From JBBRFH01 sp038224615 (GTDB lineage Bacteria; Planctomycetota; Phycisphaerae; Tepidisphaerales; Tepidisphaeraceae), in the NCBI GenBank assembly GCA_038224615.1, contig JBBRFH010000006.1, forward strand, positions 1 through 31,502: a DNA stretch of 31,502 bases, written 5' to 3'. Positions 13,701 to 22,345 of this stretch are shown here, in pieces. Both the position numbers and the translations under genes were made by a program. The notes below the pieces were generated by a model that did no database searches, had not been told where the DNA came from, and saw nothing but the letters and a program-made list of their open reading frames with translations. Positions within the stretch are counted from its first letter, which is position 1; each line of letters starts with the position of its first letter.

Positions 13701-16172
13701 GATGTCGTAGGTCGCGTTGTAGCCAATCTGCCATCCGCCGGCGGGCGTGGCGAAGGTGTAGGTGGCGATGATGGACGTGCCCGAGCCGGTGTACGAGACG
13801 AATTTGGCCGGCACGTCGAACGAAGGCGTGCCGGACTGACGGACGATGCGAAGGTCGTTGTTGTCCAGCGACGCGACGTTCACGCCGGCCGGGTCGTAGT
13901 AGCCGACTTTAATCGTGGCGGTGCCTGAGGTTTGGGTGGCGGTGCTGACGGCGGCGACGTACCCCATCGTCTGCGGTCCGGCCGCATCGATATCGACGTT
14001 GAAGGTGCCGATCAGCCCACCGGCGAAGACCGGCACGGCAGTGAGGTCGAGAACCGCACCCGGCTGGAGCACGACGTGATAAGCGCCATTGGCGGCGGCA
14101 TTCCATCCGCTGGCGGGAGCGGGCAGCGTATAGGTCGCCAGCAGGCTGCCGTCAGGATTCACGACGACGCCGGCAAACGTGACGGCCGAGTCGAAGCCGC
14201 CCGGCCCGGAAACACGCAGGTCGGTATCGTCCAGCGACAGCGGATCGAGCGCCAGGCCGGTGTAGGTAACGGTAATGGTCTGCGGATTGATGCCGACGAC
14301 GGTGACATCCGCCGCCGACGCCGTGACTGCCGGCGGCGCGACGGGCGTCGATTCAGGGAGGACGCTGAAGCCGGCACGGACGTAATCGTTCACGGCTTTG
14401 GGCGTGTAGGCGCTGCGCCACAGCGCGTGCGACTGCTCGCGCGCCCCGCGCAGGAACGCCGCGGTGCTCGTCGCCCCGCCGATCGCGGCGTTGTAGGTGG
14501 CGGCCGAGCGGTTCGGATCGACGTACGCCAATTGCCCCATCACCGCGGTGCCGGCTTCTACGGCGGCATTCCATGTTGTGAACGAGACGCTGCTCGCCGA
14601 CGTGCCGGTGGTCAGCAACTTGAAGCGCGTGATGCTCGCGGTGGGGACATCGTAGCGGTTCCCGCTCCAGGACTCGTCGCTGGTCCTCAAACTGTTGGCG
14701 TGGTCGATGATCGTGGTGGTCGTATTGCTGCGGAAGTCGTTGTTGGTCACGACCAGCCCGCTCAGCGACGTGTAGCCCGAGCCGCCGGTGATGTACTTGC
14801 TGATGCTCATCCCGCCCGACCAGGCATTGACGATGTTGTTGGCGATCGTCAAGTCGTGGATACCGACTTCCAGCGCGTGGTCCGCGGCGTCATTGCTCGA
14901 CACGTTCAGCTGGATCGCCGAGAAGCCGCCGGCGGAATAGGACGTGAAGACGTTGTCGTGGATCGACGTCCCGAAGCCGGGCGCGATGTTGCCGACTTCG
15001 ATGCCCCACCCGCGGACGTCCCCGGAGATATCGCGGCCGCCGATGACGACGTTGCCGCTGACTTCGCCGTGGACGCCGCCGACCGTCGGTGTCGAGCCGT
15101 TGACCAGCCCGAACGACATCGCGATCGGGTTGTTGATGAACAGGTTGCCCTGCACGATTCCGCCCGCGCGCATCTGCAGGCCGTGGCTGCTGGCGTTGGC
15201 GAAGATGTTGTCGATGACCGTGGCGTTGGTTGTGCTCGCCTGGATGTAGACGTTGTGATTGTAGATGTTCGGGCCGGCGATCGGGTTGCCGGCGTTCCAC
15301 CCGTTGTGATCGAAGACGTTGCCTTCGAGCAGGACGCCCTGCACGCCCTCGACATACATCCCCTCGCTCCTGATCGACGTCGGCGAACCGTTGACGTTCG
15401 AGCCGGGAGTGTACGCATCGAGCACGAGATTCCGCCGGAACTTGAAATTGCTCACCAGGCCGAAGCCGGTGCCTCCGTAGTACGTCTGGGCAACGACGTT
15501 ATAGGAGTAGCTCTTGAACGTGCAGTCTTCGACGAGGTAGTCGTCCGCCTGGCCGAGCGTGCGAAAGCCGTTCGCTCCGCCAGCGGAATTGGCGACGTAT
15601 TCGGAACTGTCTGTGTTGCGCAGATTGGCTTCAAACGCGACGCCCTGCAGGACGACGTGCGCCGTCGCCTTGGCGCGCAACGTGATGACCGGCGTGGCAA
15701 AGCCGTCGGGAGCCGTGCCGGTCTTTAGCAGCGGGCGCTCACTCGACACGCCGTACGCGCCGATGACGATCGGCTCATCCGCGGATCGGCCGGAAAGATC
15801 CCAGTTGGCGATCGCCTCGCGGAAGACGTCGCCGCGTTTCAGCAGCATCTGGTCGGCCGAGGCGTTGCGGAGCTTGGTCCGCGCGAACGTGATGGTCCGA
15901 AGCGGCGAATCGATCGAGAGACCCGTGTTGCCATCGCTTCCAACGCTGCTGCTGACGTAAAGAACCTGCGAGTCGGCGGCGGGCGTGACGACCGTCCAGC
16001 CGGCAGCGTCCAGCGAAACCGCCATCAACTGCCTGGCCTCCAGCCCCTCCAGCGCCTTGGCTGCCGCCCGAGCCAATACGCGCCTGCGGCCCGGAACCAA
16101 TCGGGCGTTGCACAGCACCGCCGGCGAATGCTCTGGGGGAAAATGCGCCGGGTAATTCGGGAACTTCGTCAT
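10740..16172 (-). CDS. giant secreted right-handed beta-helix protein with Ig-like, PKD, CBM and SdrD-B modules
   Basis: About 1810 residues. The N-terminus is basic with the LEPR-XLL-like motif GLEARQLMAVS (about residues 43-53). Then YVSSSVGSDGNTGLSIDSPL opens a right-handed parallel beta-helix (to about 520) with repeated N-N-x-F/I turns, the fold of pectate lyases and related polysaccharide lyases. From about 615 to 1070 are Ig-like repeats sharing DxxDLRV ... ATYxxxxPxxGW ... IGTFxV. Two PKD domains follow (GGPYTVNEG near 1080, GGPYSVAEG near 1268), then a CBM6/35-like module (1467-1592) and two SdrD-B-like modules with DxDxDGxxDxxE calcium motifs, ending IGSKTV. The ATG at 16172 was preferred to 16232; no clear ribosome-binding site is visible. 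It is last of three same-strand polysaccharide genes. No catalytic residues are assigned. Confidence 0.88.
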   Translation of the reverse strand: MTKFPNYPAHFPPEHSPAVLCNARLVPGRRRVLARAAAKALEGLEARQLMAVSLDAAGWTVVTPAADSQVLYVSSSVGSDGNTGLSIDSPLRTITFARTKLRNASADQMLLKRGDVFREAIANWDLSGRSADEPIVIGAYGVSSERPLLKTGTAPDGFATPVITLRAKATAHVVLQGVAFEANLRNTDSSEYVANSAGGANGFRTLGQADDYLVEDCTFKSYSYNVVAQTYYGGTGFGLVSNFKFRRNLVLDAYTPGSNVNGSPTSIRSEGMYVEGVQGVLLEGNVFDHNGWNAGNPIAGPNIYNHNVYIQASTTNATVIDNIFANASSHGLQMRAGGIVQGNLFINNPIAMSFGLVNGSTPTVGGVHGEVSGNVVIGGRDISGDVRGWGIEVGNIAPGFGTSIHDNVFTSYSAGGFSAIQLNVSSNDAADHALEVGIHDLTIANNIVNAWSGGMSISKYITGGSGYTSLSGLVVTNNDFRSNTTTTIIDHANSLRTSDESWSGNRYDVPTASITRFKLLTTGTSASSVSFTTWNAAVEAGTAVMGQLAYVDPNRSAATYNAAIGGATSTAAFLRGAREQSHALWRSAYTPKAVNDYVRAGFSVLPESTPVAPPAVTASAADVTVVGINPQTITVTYTGLALDPLSLDDTDLRVSGPGGFDSAVTFAGVVVNPDGSLLATYTLPAPASGWNAAANGAYHVVLQPGAVLDLTAVPVFAGGLIGTFNVDIDAAGPQTMGYVAAVSTATQTSGTATIKVGYYDPAGVNVASLDNNDLRIVRQSGTPSFDVPAKFVSYTGSGTSIIATYTFATPAGGWQIGYNATYDITMVAGQVTDGLGTATQSGSIGTFKVTLETTKPTVSVTNVTPNPRATTVGSDTIVFSEQVRNVDLTDLTLTRDGSSVSLSGVPALTSSDGITYSINLSSVTGTAGTYVLAVKSGTNIVDMAGNALSSTASTSWVVDKSGPIATASASTVTAPTTTVNFSVTYADGAGVNSATFDATDIRVTGPNGIDMAAKLRSFGTGATSVTATYGLDLPGGWATLPNGSYSIVLQSGSVADALGNLTAGGTIGSFQVALTAPPLPIANPGGPYTVNEGASIQLSAAGSASANGTQVVGYQWDFDYDGITFAVDATGLTPTFSPDDGPSVRTVALRVTDATGLTSPTATAQVTVGNLAPIGTFTGGQTALGQPNDVTFTGVTDPSSADVSAGLIYSFDFNNDGDFDDLGDVANISSSSASHTYDAPGAYTVRGRVADKDGGFTDYTTTVSVMSVETPIAVPGGPYSVAEGSAITLDGSLSTTIDGLPVAGFEWDFNYDGVTFDVDATGATPTFSAGMIDGPATRTVALRVADGFGLTKIATVDVSITNAAPTATAFAGAGAVTLGAASIVNFTGGTDPSTTDAAGLLYSYDFNNDGDFADLGDVINVSTATASYVYPAAASYVVHGRISDKDGGFTDYATTVVVNAPTPPTNTPIVVQGEDGVRSGGTAFQNNHTGFTGIGFADYAGTGSAVEWSVNWNVASNAKLDFRYCNGSTANRPLTIYINGVSAGTVACIPTGNWDTWAAVSLTVALKTGTNTIKAVASASVGGGNLDQVTISPVVVVPPTASIRGVAFDDADADGVLDTGETRTAGTTVFLDVDADGVLDTGEQSTTTASDGSYAFTALPGGAYSVRRQFASGYTSSNAPVNLTLADAQAVTNANLGSKLIPITPPPTTGSIGGYCFNDTDKDGVFDTNESKAAGKTVYIDANNNGKLDTGEKSLLTDATGNYTFTGLVAGTYRVRRVFPTGYASSTPLRNVTLAAGQVLSGVTIGSKTV

Positions 16173-16366
16173 GGGTAGTGGTAGCAAAAGCTGAGGACAA
16201 CCGAGAACAGCCCCAGCGTACCCCAATGCCACCGGCTATGAACAGTTATTTATGCGATCTGCATCGACTTTTTTTGACGACGGGCCCGGGTTGCTCTCGC
16301 GTTCCGCCCCTTTGGGACGCGAAGCGGGCAGCCGTTTCAGACCATGCCGACTCATAAATCCGGTCG
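16173..16366. other. spacer between the beta-helix and second GH30 genes
   Basis: 194 bases. On the minus strand an A-rich run is followed by CGCATAAATAACTG, which could hold a promoter for the beta-helix gene. No terminator with a T run is seen after the GH30 gene, so read-through from the GH30 gene is possible. Confidence 0.4.
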
Positions 16367-18595
16367 TCAGAGGGTCTTGGAACCGATCGCCACGCCGCTG
16401 ATCACCTGCCCCGCCGTCAGCGTGAAATCACGCGGGGGCGTGCTCGAGGCATATCCCGTCGGAAATGCCCGGCGGATGTGATAGGTGCCAACACCCAAAC
16501 CGGTGAAGCTGAAGTTGCCGGCGGTGTCGGTGACGAGAGTCTTCTCGCCGGCGTCGAGCTTGCCGTTGTTGTTGGTGTCGAGGTAGATCGTCTTGCCGGC
16601 GGCTTTCGACTCGTTGGTGTCCAGCACGCCGTCCTTGTCGCTGTCGTTGAAGGCATACCCGCTGATGACGCCGGTATCGCCGGTCGGGGGCGTAATCGTC
16701 GTCGATGTCACCGTAAGCGCATCAACGTTGCCGCCCCCTGCCGCGCCTGCCACGGCCTTGATCGTGTTGCTGCCGGCCTTCAGCGCGACGGTGAGCGATA
16801 CGGTCTTCCAAGTGTCCCAGTTGCCGGTTGGCACACACGCGATCGTTCCGACACTGACACCGTTCACCGAGACCGTGAGCGGACGATTGGCGGTGCCGCC
16901 GTTGGCGTAGCGGAAGTCGAGCTTGGCCTGGCCCGCAGCGGACCAGTTGAGCGTCCACTGCACCGCCGACCCGTTGCCCGAGTAGTCGGCGAAGCCGGTG
17001 CCGGTGTAGCCGGTGTGATTCGTCGCCTTCACGGTCCCGCCTGAGAGCGCAGCGGCTTCGGCTTGAAGCGTGACGGTGGAAACCGGCGGAGCCGCGACTT
17101 GCACGCCCTGCAGCGTCAGCATGCTGCCCGCTGGCAGCGTCAGCTTCGCCATGCCGTCGATAGTGAAGGTCGGCGTGATCGCCTGCCAGAGCGCGCCGCT
17201 GGTGCTGAGGTACGCGACGTTGTAGTGGTTGACCGTTTTGCCGCCGACGACTGAGAGCGTGACGTCCTGCTGCTGCGTCGACGCGTTGATCATCACCGTC
17301 GTCAGCGTCTGGTCGGCCGCCCGTGAGAAGGCGCTGACGTAGACACCCGCGGTGTCGGACGAGACGGCCTCGACGCGCTGGGCGCCCGGCCGCACGTAGC
17401 GGAAGAAATGCTTGGCGGCGACGTACTTCGGCGTGGTCGTGTCGGTGCCAACGGTCAGCGCTTCGGCGGAGGTCGACGTCGCGCTGCGCGCCGCGAGGTA
17501 ATAGAACCACGCGCTGACGTTGCCCTGGGTGAGTGCGTCCTGCACGTTCTGCGCCAGCAGCAGCCCGCCGGCCCAGGTCTGCGCCTCGCCAGAGGTTTCG
17601 GTTTCCCAGGAGTGCTTGCCGTCGGCCTTGATCTGCGACCAGTAGTTGGCCCACTGCGCCGGCGAGCGATTGGTCGAGACGCCGTCGTAGGCGTAGCCGT
17701 GAATCACATAACCGCCGAGCAGCGCGTTGGCCTCGGGGTCGTTGCGGATGGCGTTGATGTACGACATCTGGCGCTGGAGAACCTGCGGACTCGACGTCGA
17801 GCCGACGCCGACGTCCTCGGGCCCCATGAGCTTGGTCGTGATGCCGTAGTGCTCGAACGCCGCGCCCACCGCCTTCAGCGCCTTGACGTAAAGCGACGGC
17901 GAATAGACACAACTGCTGTAGGGTTCGTGGAAGGCGAGCTCGTTCTGGATGCTGATCGCGTCGAGCGCCACGCCGAACGACTGCTCAAATCCTTTCACAT
18001 ACGCCGCGACATAGCGCCCGTACTGCTCGAGGTTGGCGGGCGTGTCGATAAGGCTTCCGCCGGCCGACGACCACCAGCCGGTGCTGCCGAGGACGACCTG
18101 CGGCTGCGTGCCGTTCGGCTGACCGGTTTGGGGATCGACCTCTTCCCCCTTCATCCAGTGCGGCGGCGTCCACATCGAAGCGAAGAGCTTGAACCCCCCG
18201 CCGTTTGCCAGCGCCTTGGTCTTGCTGGCGGCGGCGACGGCGCCGAAGCTCGCGAGCTTGGGATAAGCGAAGTCGAACTTGTCGATGTTCGCCTGCAGAT
18301 CGTCGCCGAGCACGACCGGCGTTGCGTAGTCGTTCGGTGCCGCCGTCAGCGCTTCAAACGGAAGTGCGATCCGCAGCATCGACGCACCGAGATCACTGAA
18401 ATACATCTGCTGGTAGGCATCGGTCTCGTAAAACCCGAACGTGGTGCCGTACTGAGCCGTGCCGAAACCGTCGATCGTCTGGTACGCGGTGCTCAGATCG
18501 ACGGTCACGCCGACGCTCGCGAACAGGTGGCGCGACTCGAATGTTTCGAGCAGGACGGCTTGCAGGCGGTACGGATGGCTCCGCGATCTCAGCAT
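16367..18595 (-). CDS. secreted GH30-family glycosidase with CBM6/35 and SdrD-B modules
   Basis: A 742-residue paralogue of the GH30 at 5684. The N-terminal motif LETFESRHLFAS is the LEPR-XLL-like export mark. The barrel starts at YQTIDGFGTAQYG, contains MWTPPHWMKGEE, and has predicted acid/base E219 (ISIQNELAFH) and nucleophile E333 (WETETSGEAQTW). A beta-sandwich (INASTQQQDVTLSVVG ... PAGSMLTLQGV) is followed by a CBM6/35-like module (about 515-640: GHTGYTGTGFADYSG-like, then LDFRYANGG, VNGVSVGTIAC, GNWDTWKTVSLTV) and one SdrD-B-like module ending IGSKTL. Tail modules are close to those in the two neighbours. The ATG at 18595 has only a weak GGTG upstream. It lies 129 bases after the GH2 gene on the same strand, so they may be co-transcribed. 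Substrate is probably a beta-linked hemicellulose or galactan; not resolvable by eye. Confidence 0.9.
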   Translation of the reverse strand: MLRSRSHPYRLQAVLLETFESRHLFASVGVTVDLSTAYQTIDGFGTAQYGTTFGFYETDAYQQMYFSDLGASMLRIALPFEALTAAPNDYATPVVLGDDLQANIDKFDFAYPKLASFGAVAAASKTKALANGGGFKLFASMWTPPHWMKGEEVDPQTGQPNGTQPQVVLGSTGWWSSAGGSLIDTPANLEQYGRYVAAYVKGFEQSFGVALDAISIQNELAFHEPYSSCVYSPSLYVKALKAVGAAFEHYGITTKLMGPEDVGVGSTSSPQVLQRQMSYINAIRNDPEANALLGGYVIHGYAYDGVSTNRSPAQWANYWSQIKADGKHSWETETSGEAQTWAGGLLLAQNVQDALTQGNVSAWFYYLAARSATSTSAEALTVGTDTTTPKYVAAKHFFRYVRPGAQRVEAVSSDTAGVYVSAFSRAADQTLTTVMINASTQQQDVTLSVVGGKTVNHYNVAYLSTSGALWQAITPTFTIDGMAKLTLPAGSMLTLQGVQVAAPPVSTVTLQAEAAALSGGTVKATNHTGYTGTGFADYSGNGSAVQWTLNWSAAGQAKLDFRYANGGTANRPLTVSVNGVSVGTIACVPTGNWDTWKTVSLTVALKAGSNTIKAVAGAAGGGNVDALTVTSTTITPPTGDTGVISGYAFNDSDKDGVLDTNESKAAGKTIYLDTNNNGKLDAGEKTLVTDTAGNFSFTGLGVGTYHIRRAFPTGYASSTPPRDFTLTAGQVISGVAIGSKTL

Positions 18596-18724
18596 AGTTC
18601 ACCATTTAACGGAGACGACAGCCCCGTTGAGTCCCTATCGTACCCCCCGGGCGTGCCGGAGCATCCTTTTAAAGCGGCTCCCGCGTCGCTATACCACACT
18701 CGGGCAGCAAAATGGCGGGTCCAC

Positions 18725-21700
18725 TCACAGCGTCTTACTGCCGATCGTCACCCCGCCGAGCACCTGCCCCGCCGCCAGGTTGAGGTTGCGAAGCGGGGTG
18801 GAATAGCTGTAACCCGACGGGAATAGACGGCGGACAGAGTACGTCCCTGCAATCAGCCCGCCGAAGCTGAAGGCTCCGCTGGAGTCGGTGACGAGGCTCT
18901 TCTCACCGGAGTCGAGCTTGCCGTTGTTGTTGGTGTCGAGGAAGACCGTCTTACCGGATGCCTTGGATTCGGTCTTGTCGAGAACGCCGTCCTTGTCGCT
19001 GTCATTGAAGGTATAGCCGCTGATGGTGCCCGTCGGCGCCGGAGGAGGCGGGGGCGGCGTGGTGCTGACCTTGGTGCCGATCACCACGCTGCCGAACACC
19101 TGTCCGCTCGCCAGTGCCACGTCGGCCAACGGCGTGCTGTAGGCAGTGCTGGACGGAAGCACTTGGCGCACGCGGTACGTGTCGGCGGCGAGGTTGGCGA
19201 AGCTGAACGCGCCGACGTCATCGGTGGTAGTGCTGGCTTCGCCGCTGTCGAACTTGCCGTTGTTGTTGGCGTCGAGGAAGACAGTTCGGCCGCTGGGCTT
19301 GGTTTCGGTCTCATCGAACGCGCCATCGTTGTCGGAGTCGTCAAAGACGAAGCCGCTGATCGAACCCGTCGACGCCGGCGGAGGGGGAGGCGGCGCGATC
19401 GACGTGGGGGTGATGGTGAGCGAGTCGACATTCGCCCCGCCGACCGATCCTGCGACCGCCTTGATGGTGTTGCTGCCCGTCTTAAGCGAGACGGTCAGCG
19501 AAACGGTCTTCCACGTCTGCCAGCTTCCTGTCGGCGCGCACGCCACCGATCCGACGCTTACGCCGTTGACATAGACCGTCAGCGGGCGACTCGCGGTGGC
19601 GCCGTTGGCGTAGCGGAAGTCGAGCTTGGCCTGCCCCGCCGCCGGCCAACTGAGCGTCCACTGCACGGCCGACGCGTTGCCGCTGTAGTCGGCGAAGCCG
19701 TCTGCGGTATAGCCGCTGTGATTCGCCGCCCTCACGGTCCCGCCGGAGAGCGTGGCGTTCTCGGCCTGAAAGATCTGCTGGCCTTCGACCGGCGTAGGCG
19801 TGGGCACCGAAGTTCCGCCGCCTCCGGACGAGCTGCCGTATGTCCACGTCGCGGTGTCGGTGTACGTCTGCCCGTCCCGCGTGCCGGTGACAGTAATGAC
19901 ATTCTTGCCGGCCGCGAGCGTGTACGTCGGCACGCTGTACACGGCATTGCCGATCGATTGCATGGCGCCGACGAGAACGCCGTTCACATAGAGCTGCGGC
20001 ACTTCGACATTGGCATACACCTTGATGTCGGTGACCGCCGCCGTGCGGTTGGTCCAGCGCCGGCTCGTCAGGTAGAGCACCGGATCGGCCGACCAGTTGG
20101 CCTTGAGATAGAAGTAGGTGTCTTTCTTGATGCTCCGGTCCTGGTTGATCAGGCCGTAGTCGCTCACGCCCGGCGAATTGCCCGTCGTGTTGCCGTCGTT
20201 GGCGGTATCGAAGAGAAGAAACTGCGTCTTTTCCCACAGGAACGAGCGGCTGGCGAGCTGGCTCCAAGTCTGCTCGTAAAGCTGATTCTGGTACTCCTCC
20301 GAGTGCGTGTAGCCATGCGCCGAGACATTGGACAGATTGCCGTGCTGCGCCGGATTTCCGCCCGCGCCGAACTCACTGACGCCGATCGGTAGATTCGGCG
20401 CCGCGGCGTGCAGGGTGTCGAGCAGCGGGCCGAGGTCGGTCACCAATCCGTTGAACCATCCCTTGTACTCGTTGTACGCGATCACGTCCGTCAGCGGCTC
20501 CATCGCGCCGATGCGGTCGGTCCAGCTCGCGCCGGTGGTGACCCGCGCCGGATCAATCGAGTGCGTGAACGCCACCATCGCCGCGACGAGATCGCGGTTG
20601 GCCTGATTGTCGGTGAGTTCGTTGTAGATGCCCCAGGAGACGACCGACGGGCGGTTGTAGTTCTGCAGCACCAGCGCCTGCATCTGCTGCTTGTAGTTCG
20701 CCAGGAAATCGTCGGCGAAGACGGTCATCGCGCGGTTGCCCGAACCGTTGAACGGCACTTCGTTCAGCACGACCAGTCCCGCTTCATCCGCCAGGTCGCC
20801 GAACAGCGCGGGCAGTTGGTAGTGGGTGCGGACGACCGTGGCACCGAGGTTCTTGATGACGGCGATGTCGGCGCGGATGTCGTCGCCGGAGATCGCCCAG
20901 CCCTTGTTCCGCCGGTCCAACTGGTACATGCCGCCGTGCAAGTCGTAGGGTTGGCCGTTCAGGATGAAACCCTGATTGGGGTCGATCTGAAACGAGCGAA
21001 AGCCGACCCGCTGGTGTACCAGGTCGAGCAGTTCGCCGGTGTCGGCATCGCGCACTTCGACGTAAAGGTCGTTGAGATACGGGTCCTTCACACCGTTCCA
21101 CAGGTGCGGATTGTCGACGGTGCTGCTCTGCGTCACGTCGGCCGAAGTGCCGGCGTCGAGCAACTGCGTCGTCACGGTATCGGAGATGACCGTACCGGAT
21201 TGGTCAACCAGGATGCTGTCGACGAGCAGATTGCGCGCGTCGCCGTCGTTGGCCAGATCAGTCTTGACCTGGATCGCCGCCTGCAGCGCGTCGAGGCTGG
21301 GCGTGGTGAAGAACACGCCGCTCGACCCGCTGTTGTCGAGCGCCACGTGTTGCGGCTCGACCGCCACCAGCGACACGTCTTGGTAGAGCCCGCCATTGAC
21401 GTTGAAATCGGCGCCGTCGGAAGGGGCGACGGTTTTCGTGTAGTTGGCGGTGTTGTCGCACGCGATCGCCAGTACATGCGGCAGTCCGTCGGCAAGCGCG
21501 GAGGTGACGTCGAAGCTGAAGCCGCCGAACGCGCCGGCATGCTGCCCGACCGGTTGCCCGTCGATGTACACCTTAGTGACAAGGCTGGCGCCGTTGAACT
21601 GAAGCTGGTAGCGGTCGCCGGCAGTATCGACGGGCGCGGTGATTGTCTTGCGATACCAGCCGATGCCGCGGCGGTAGTTGCTGCCGCCGTCCTGCGCGTC

Positions 21701-21976
21701 AAAGCCGTTCCACGTGTGCGGAAGATTGACCGACTGCCAGCCGGAATCGTTGACCGCAATGCCCTGCGCCGATCCGCCCGCGTCCAGGCTGAACTTCCAG
21801 TCGCCGTTGAGGGGGGTGATCTGCCGCGGATTCTCCGGAACCGTGTAAATCTCCCCCACGACTGCGAACAGCCGACGCGCCTCCAGCGACTCGATGGGCG
21901 GGCAACACGTCAACTCATGGCCTTGGTACGGCGCATTTTTCACGATACGACCCCTTAACTTTGGAAAACAAAGCAT
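18725..21976 (-). CDS. secreted GH2-family glycosidase with CBM6/35 and two SdrD-B modules
   Basis: About 1083 residues. PIESLEARRLFAVVGE near residue 26 is the LEPR-XLL-like motif. A GH2 sugar-binding sandwich (LNGDWKFSLDAGG, VNLPHTWNG, YRRGIGWYRK), an Ig-like domain and a TIM barrel follow. The predicted acid/base is E453 (SWGIYNELTDN) and the nucleophile E535 (IGVSEFGAGGN), the arrangement of beta-galactosidases, glucuronidases and mannosidases; which of these is not decidable here. A further Ig-like domain with VPTYTLAAGKNVITVTGTRD, a CBM6/35-like module (about 760-885) and two SdrD-B-like modules end in IGSKTL. GTG codons at 21994 and 21982 are alternative starts. It is first of three genes that probably attack one polysaccharide: exo-acting GH2, endo-acting GH30, and the beta-helix protein. 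Confidence 0.9.
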   Translation of the reverse strand: MLCFPKLRGRIVKNAPYQGHELTCCPPIESLEARRLFAVVGEIYTVPENPRQITPLNGDWKFSLDAGGSAQGIAVNDSGWQSVNLPHTWNGFDAQDGGSNYRRGIGWYRKTITAPVDTAGDRYQLQFNGASLVTKVYIDGQPVGQHAGAFGGFSFDVTSALADGLPHVLAIACDNTANYTKTVAPSDGADFNVNGGLYQDVSLVAVEPQHVALDNSGSSGVFFTTPSLDALQAAIQVKTDLANDGDARNLLVDSILVDQSGTVISDTVTTQLLDAGTSADVTQSSTVDNPHLWNGVKDPYLNDLYVEVRDADTGELLDLVHQRVGFRSFQIDPNQGFILNGQPYDLHGGMYQLDRRNKGWAISGDDIRADIAVIKNLGATVVRTHYQLPALFGDLADEAGLVVLNEVPFNGSGNRAMTVFADDFLANYKQQMQALVLQNYNRPSVVSWGIYNELTDNQANRDLVAAMVAFTHSIDPARVTTGASWTDRIGAMEPLTDVIAYNEYKGWFNGLVTDLGPLLDTLHAAAPNLPIGVSEFGAGGNPAQHGNLSNVSAHGYTHSEEYQNQLYEQTWSQLASRSFLWEKTQFLLFDTANDGNTTGNSPGVSDYGLINQDRSIKKDTYFYLKANWSADPVLYLTSRRWTNRTAAVTDIKVYANVEVPQLYVNGVLVGAMQSIGNAVYSVPTYTLAAGKNVITVTGTRDGQTYTDTATWTYGSSSGGGGTSVPTPTPVEGQQIFQAENATLSGGTVRAANHSGYTADGFADYSGNASAVQWTLSWPAAGQAKLDFRYANGATASRPLTVYVNGVSVGSVACAPTGSWQTWKTVSLTVSLKTGSNTIKAVAGSVGGANVDSLTITPTSIAPPPPPPASTGSISGFVFDDSDNDGAFDETETKPSGRTVFLDANNNGKFDSGEASTTTDDVGAFSFANLAADTYRVRQVLPSSTAYSTPLADVALASGQVFGSVVIGTKVSTTPPPPPPAPTGTISGYTFNDSDKDGVLDKTESKASGKTVFLDTNNNGKLDSGEKSLVTDSSGAFSFGGLIAGTYSVRRLFPSGYSYSTPLRNLNLAAGQVLGGVTIGSKTL

Positions 21977-22060
21977 TTCCACCGACACTAGCACCCAACA
22001 ACGGCAAAATTGCCAGCCGGAACTGCCCTGCGGCTATTTTACCCGGCCAGCCCAGTGGAA

Positions 22061-22092
22061 TTGGGTCGCCTTTTTGGCGCTTGCGACCCCAA
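22061..22092 (-). promoter_or_regulatory. hairpin in the leader region of the GH2 gene
   Basis: TTGGGTCGC (22061-22069) pairs with GCGACCCCAA (22083-22092); an inner GCGCC/GGCG pair around five As gives an alternative fold. It lies about 85 bases before the GH2 start. Possible attenuator or simple repeat; low certainty. Confidence 0.35.
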
Positions 22093-22198
22093 TGACGCCG
22101 CACCCCCATGGTGTTGACCTATATGCGTGACGCGAGCCGGGCAAGAATACCCGGCTCACGTCGCTCTTCTGTTAGTGACGCCGAAGCCCCCGGTCGCG

Positions 22199-22345
22199 TT
22201 ACTGCTGCTTCTTGGCCTTCTCCCGCGCCGAGTCGAGGCCGCCGACGTACATGAAGGCGGACTCCGGAACGTCGTCGGCTTTGCCGCTGACGATGGCGTC
22301 GAAGCTCACGCCCGCAAAACCTGTGAACTGCTCCTCAAAGAAGTT
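22199..22345 (-). pseudogene. atpD: displaced atpD 3' tail, copy C
   Basis: On the minus strand about 47 codons encode FFEEQFTGFAGVSFDAIVSG then KADDVPESAFMYVGGLDSAR and EKAKKQQ, ending in TAA (22199-22201). This matches the C-terminus of the ATP synthase beta subunit encoded at 23954-25366 (FTGFPGVY ... FDAIVSGQADDIPEQAFLYVGDL), with the YTSREETIK stretch missing. It is the most diverged of three copies. No start codon or upstream domains are present, so it is a remnant. Its first bases overlap the end of the LEPR-XLL gene at 22335. Confidence 0.82.
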
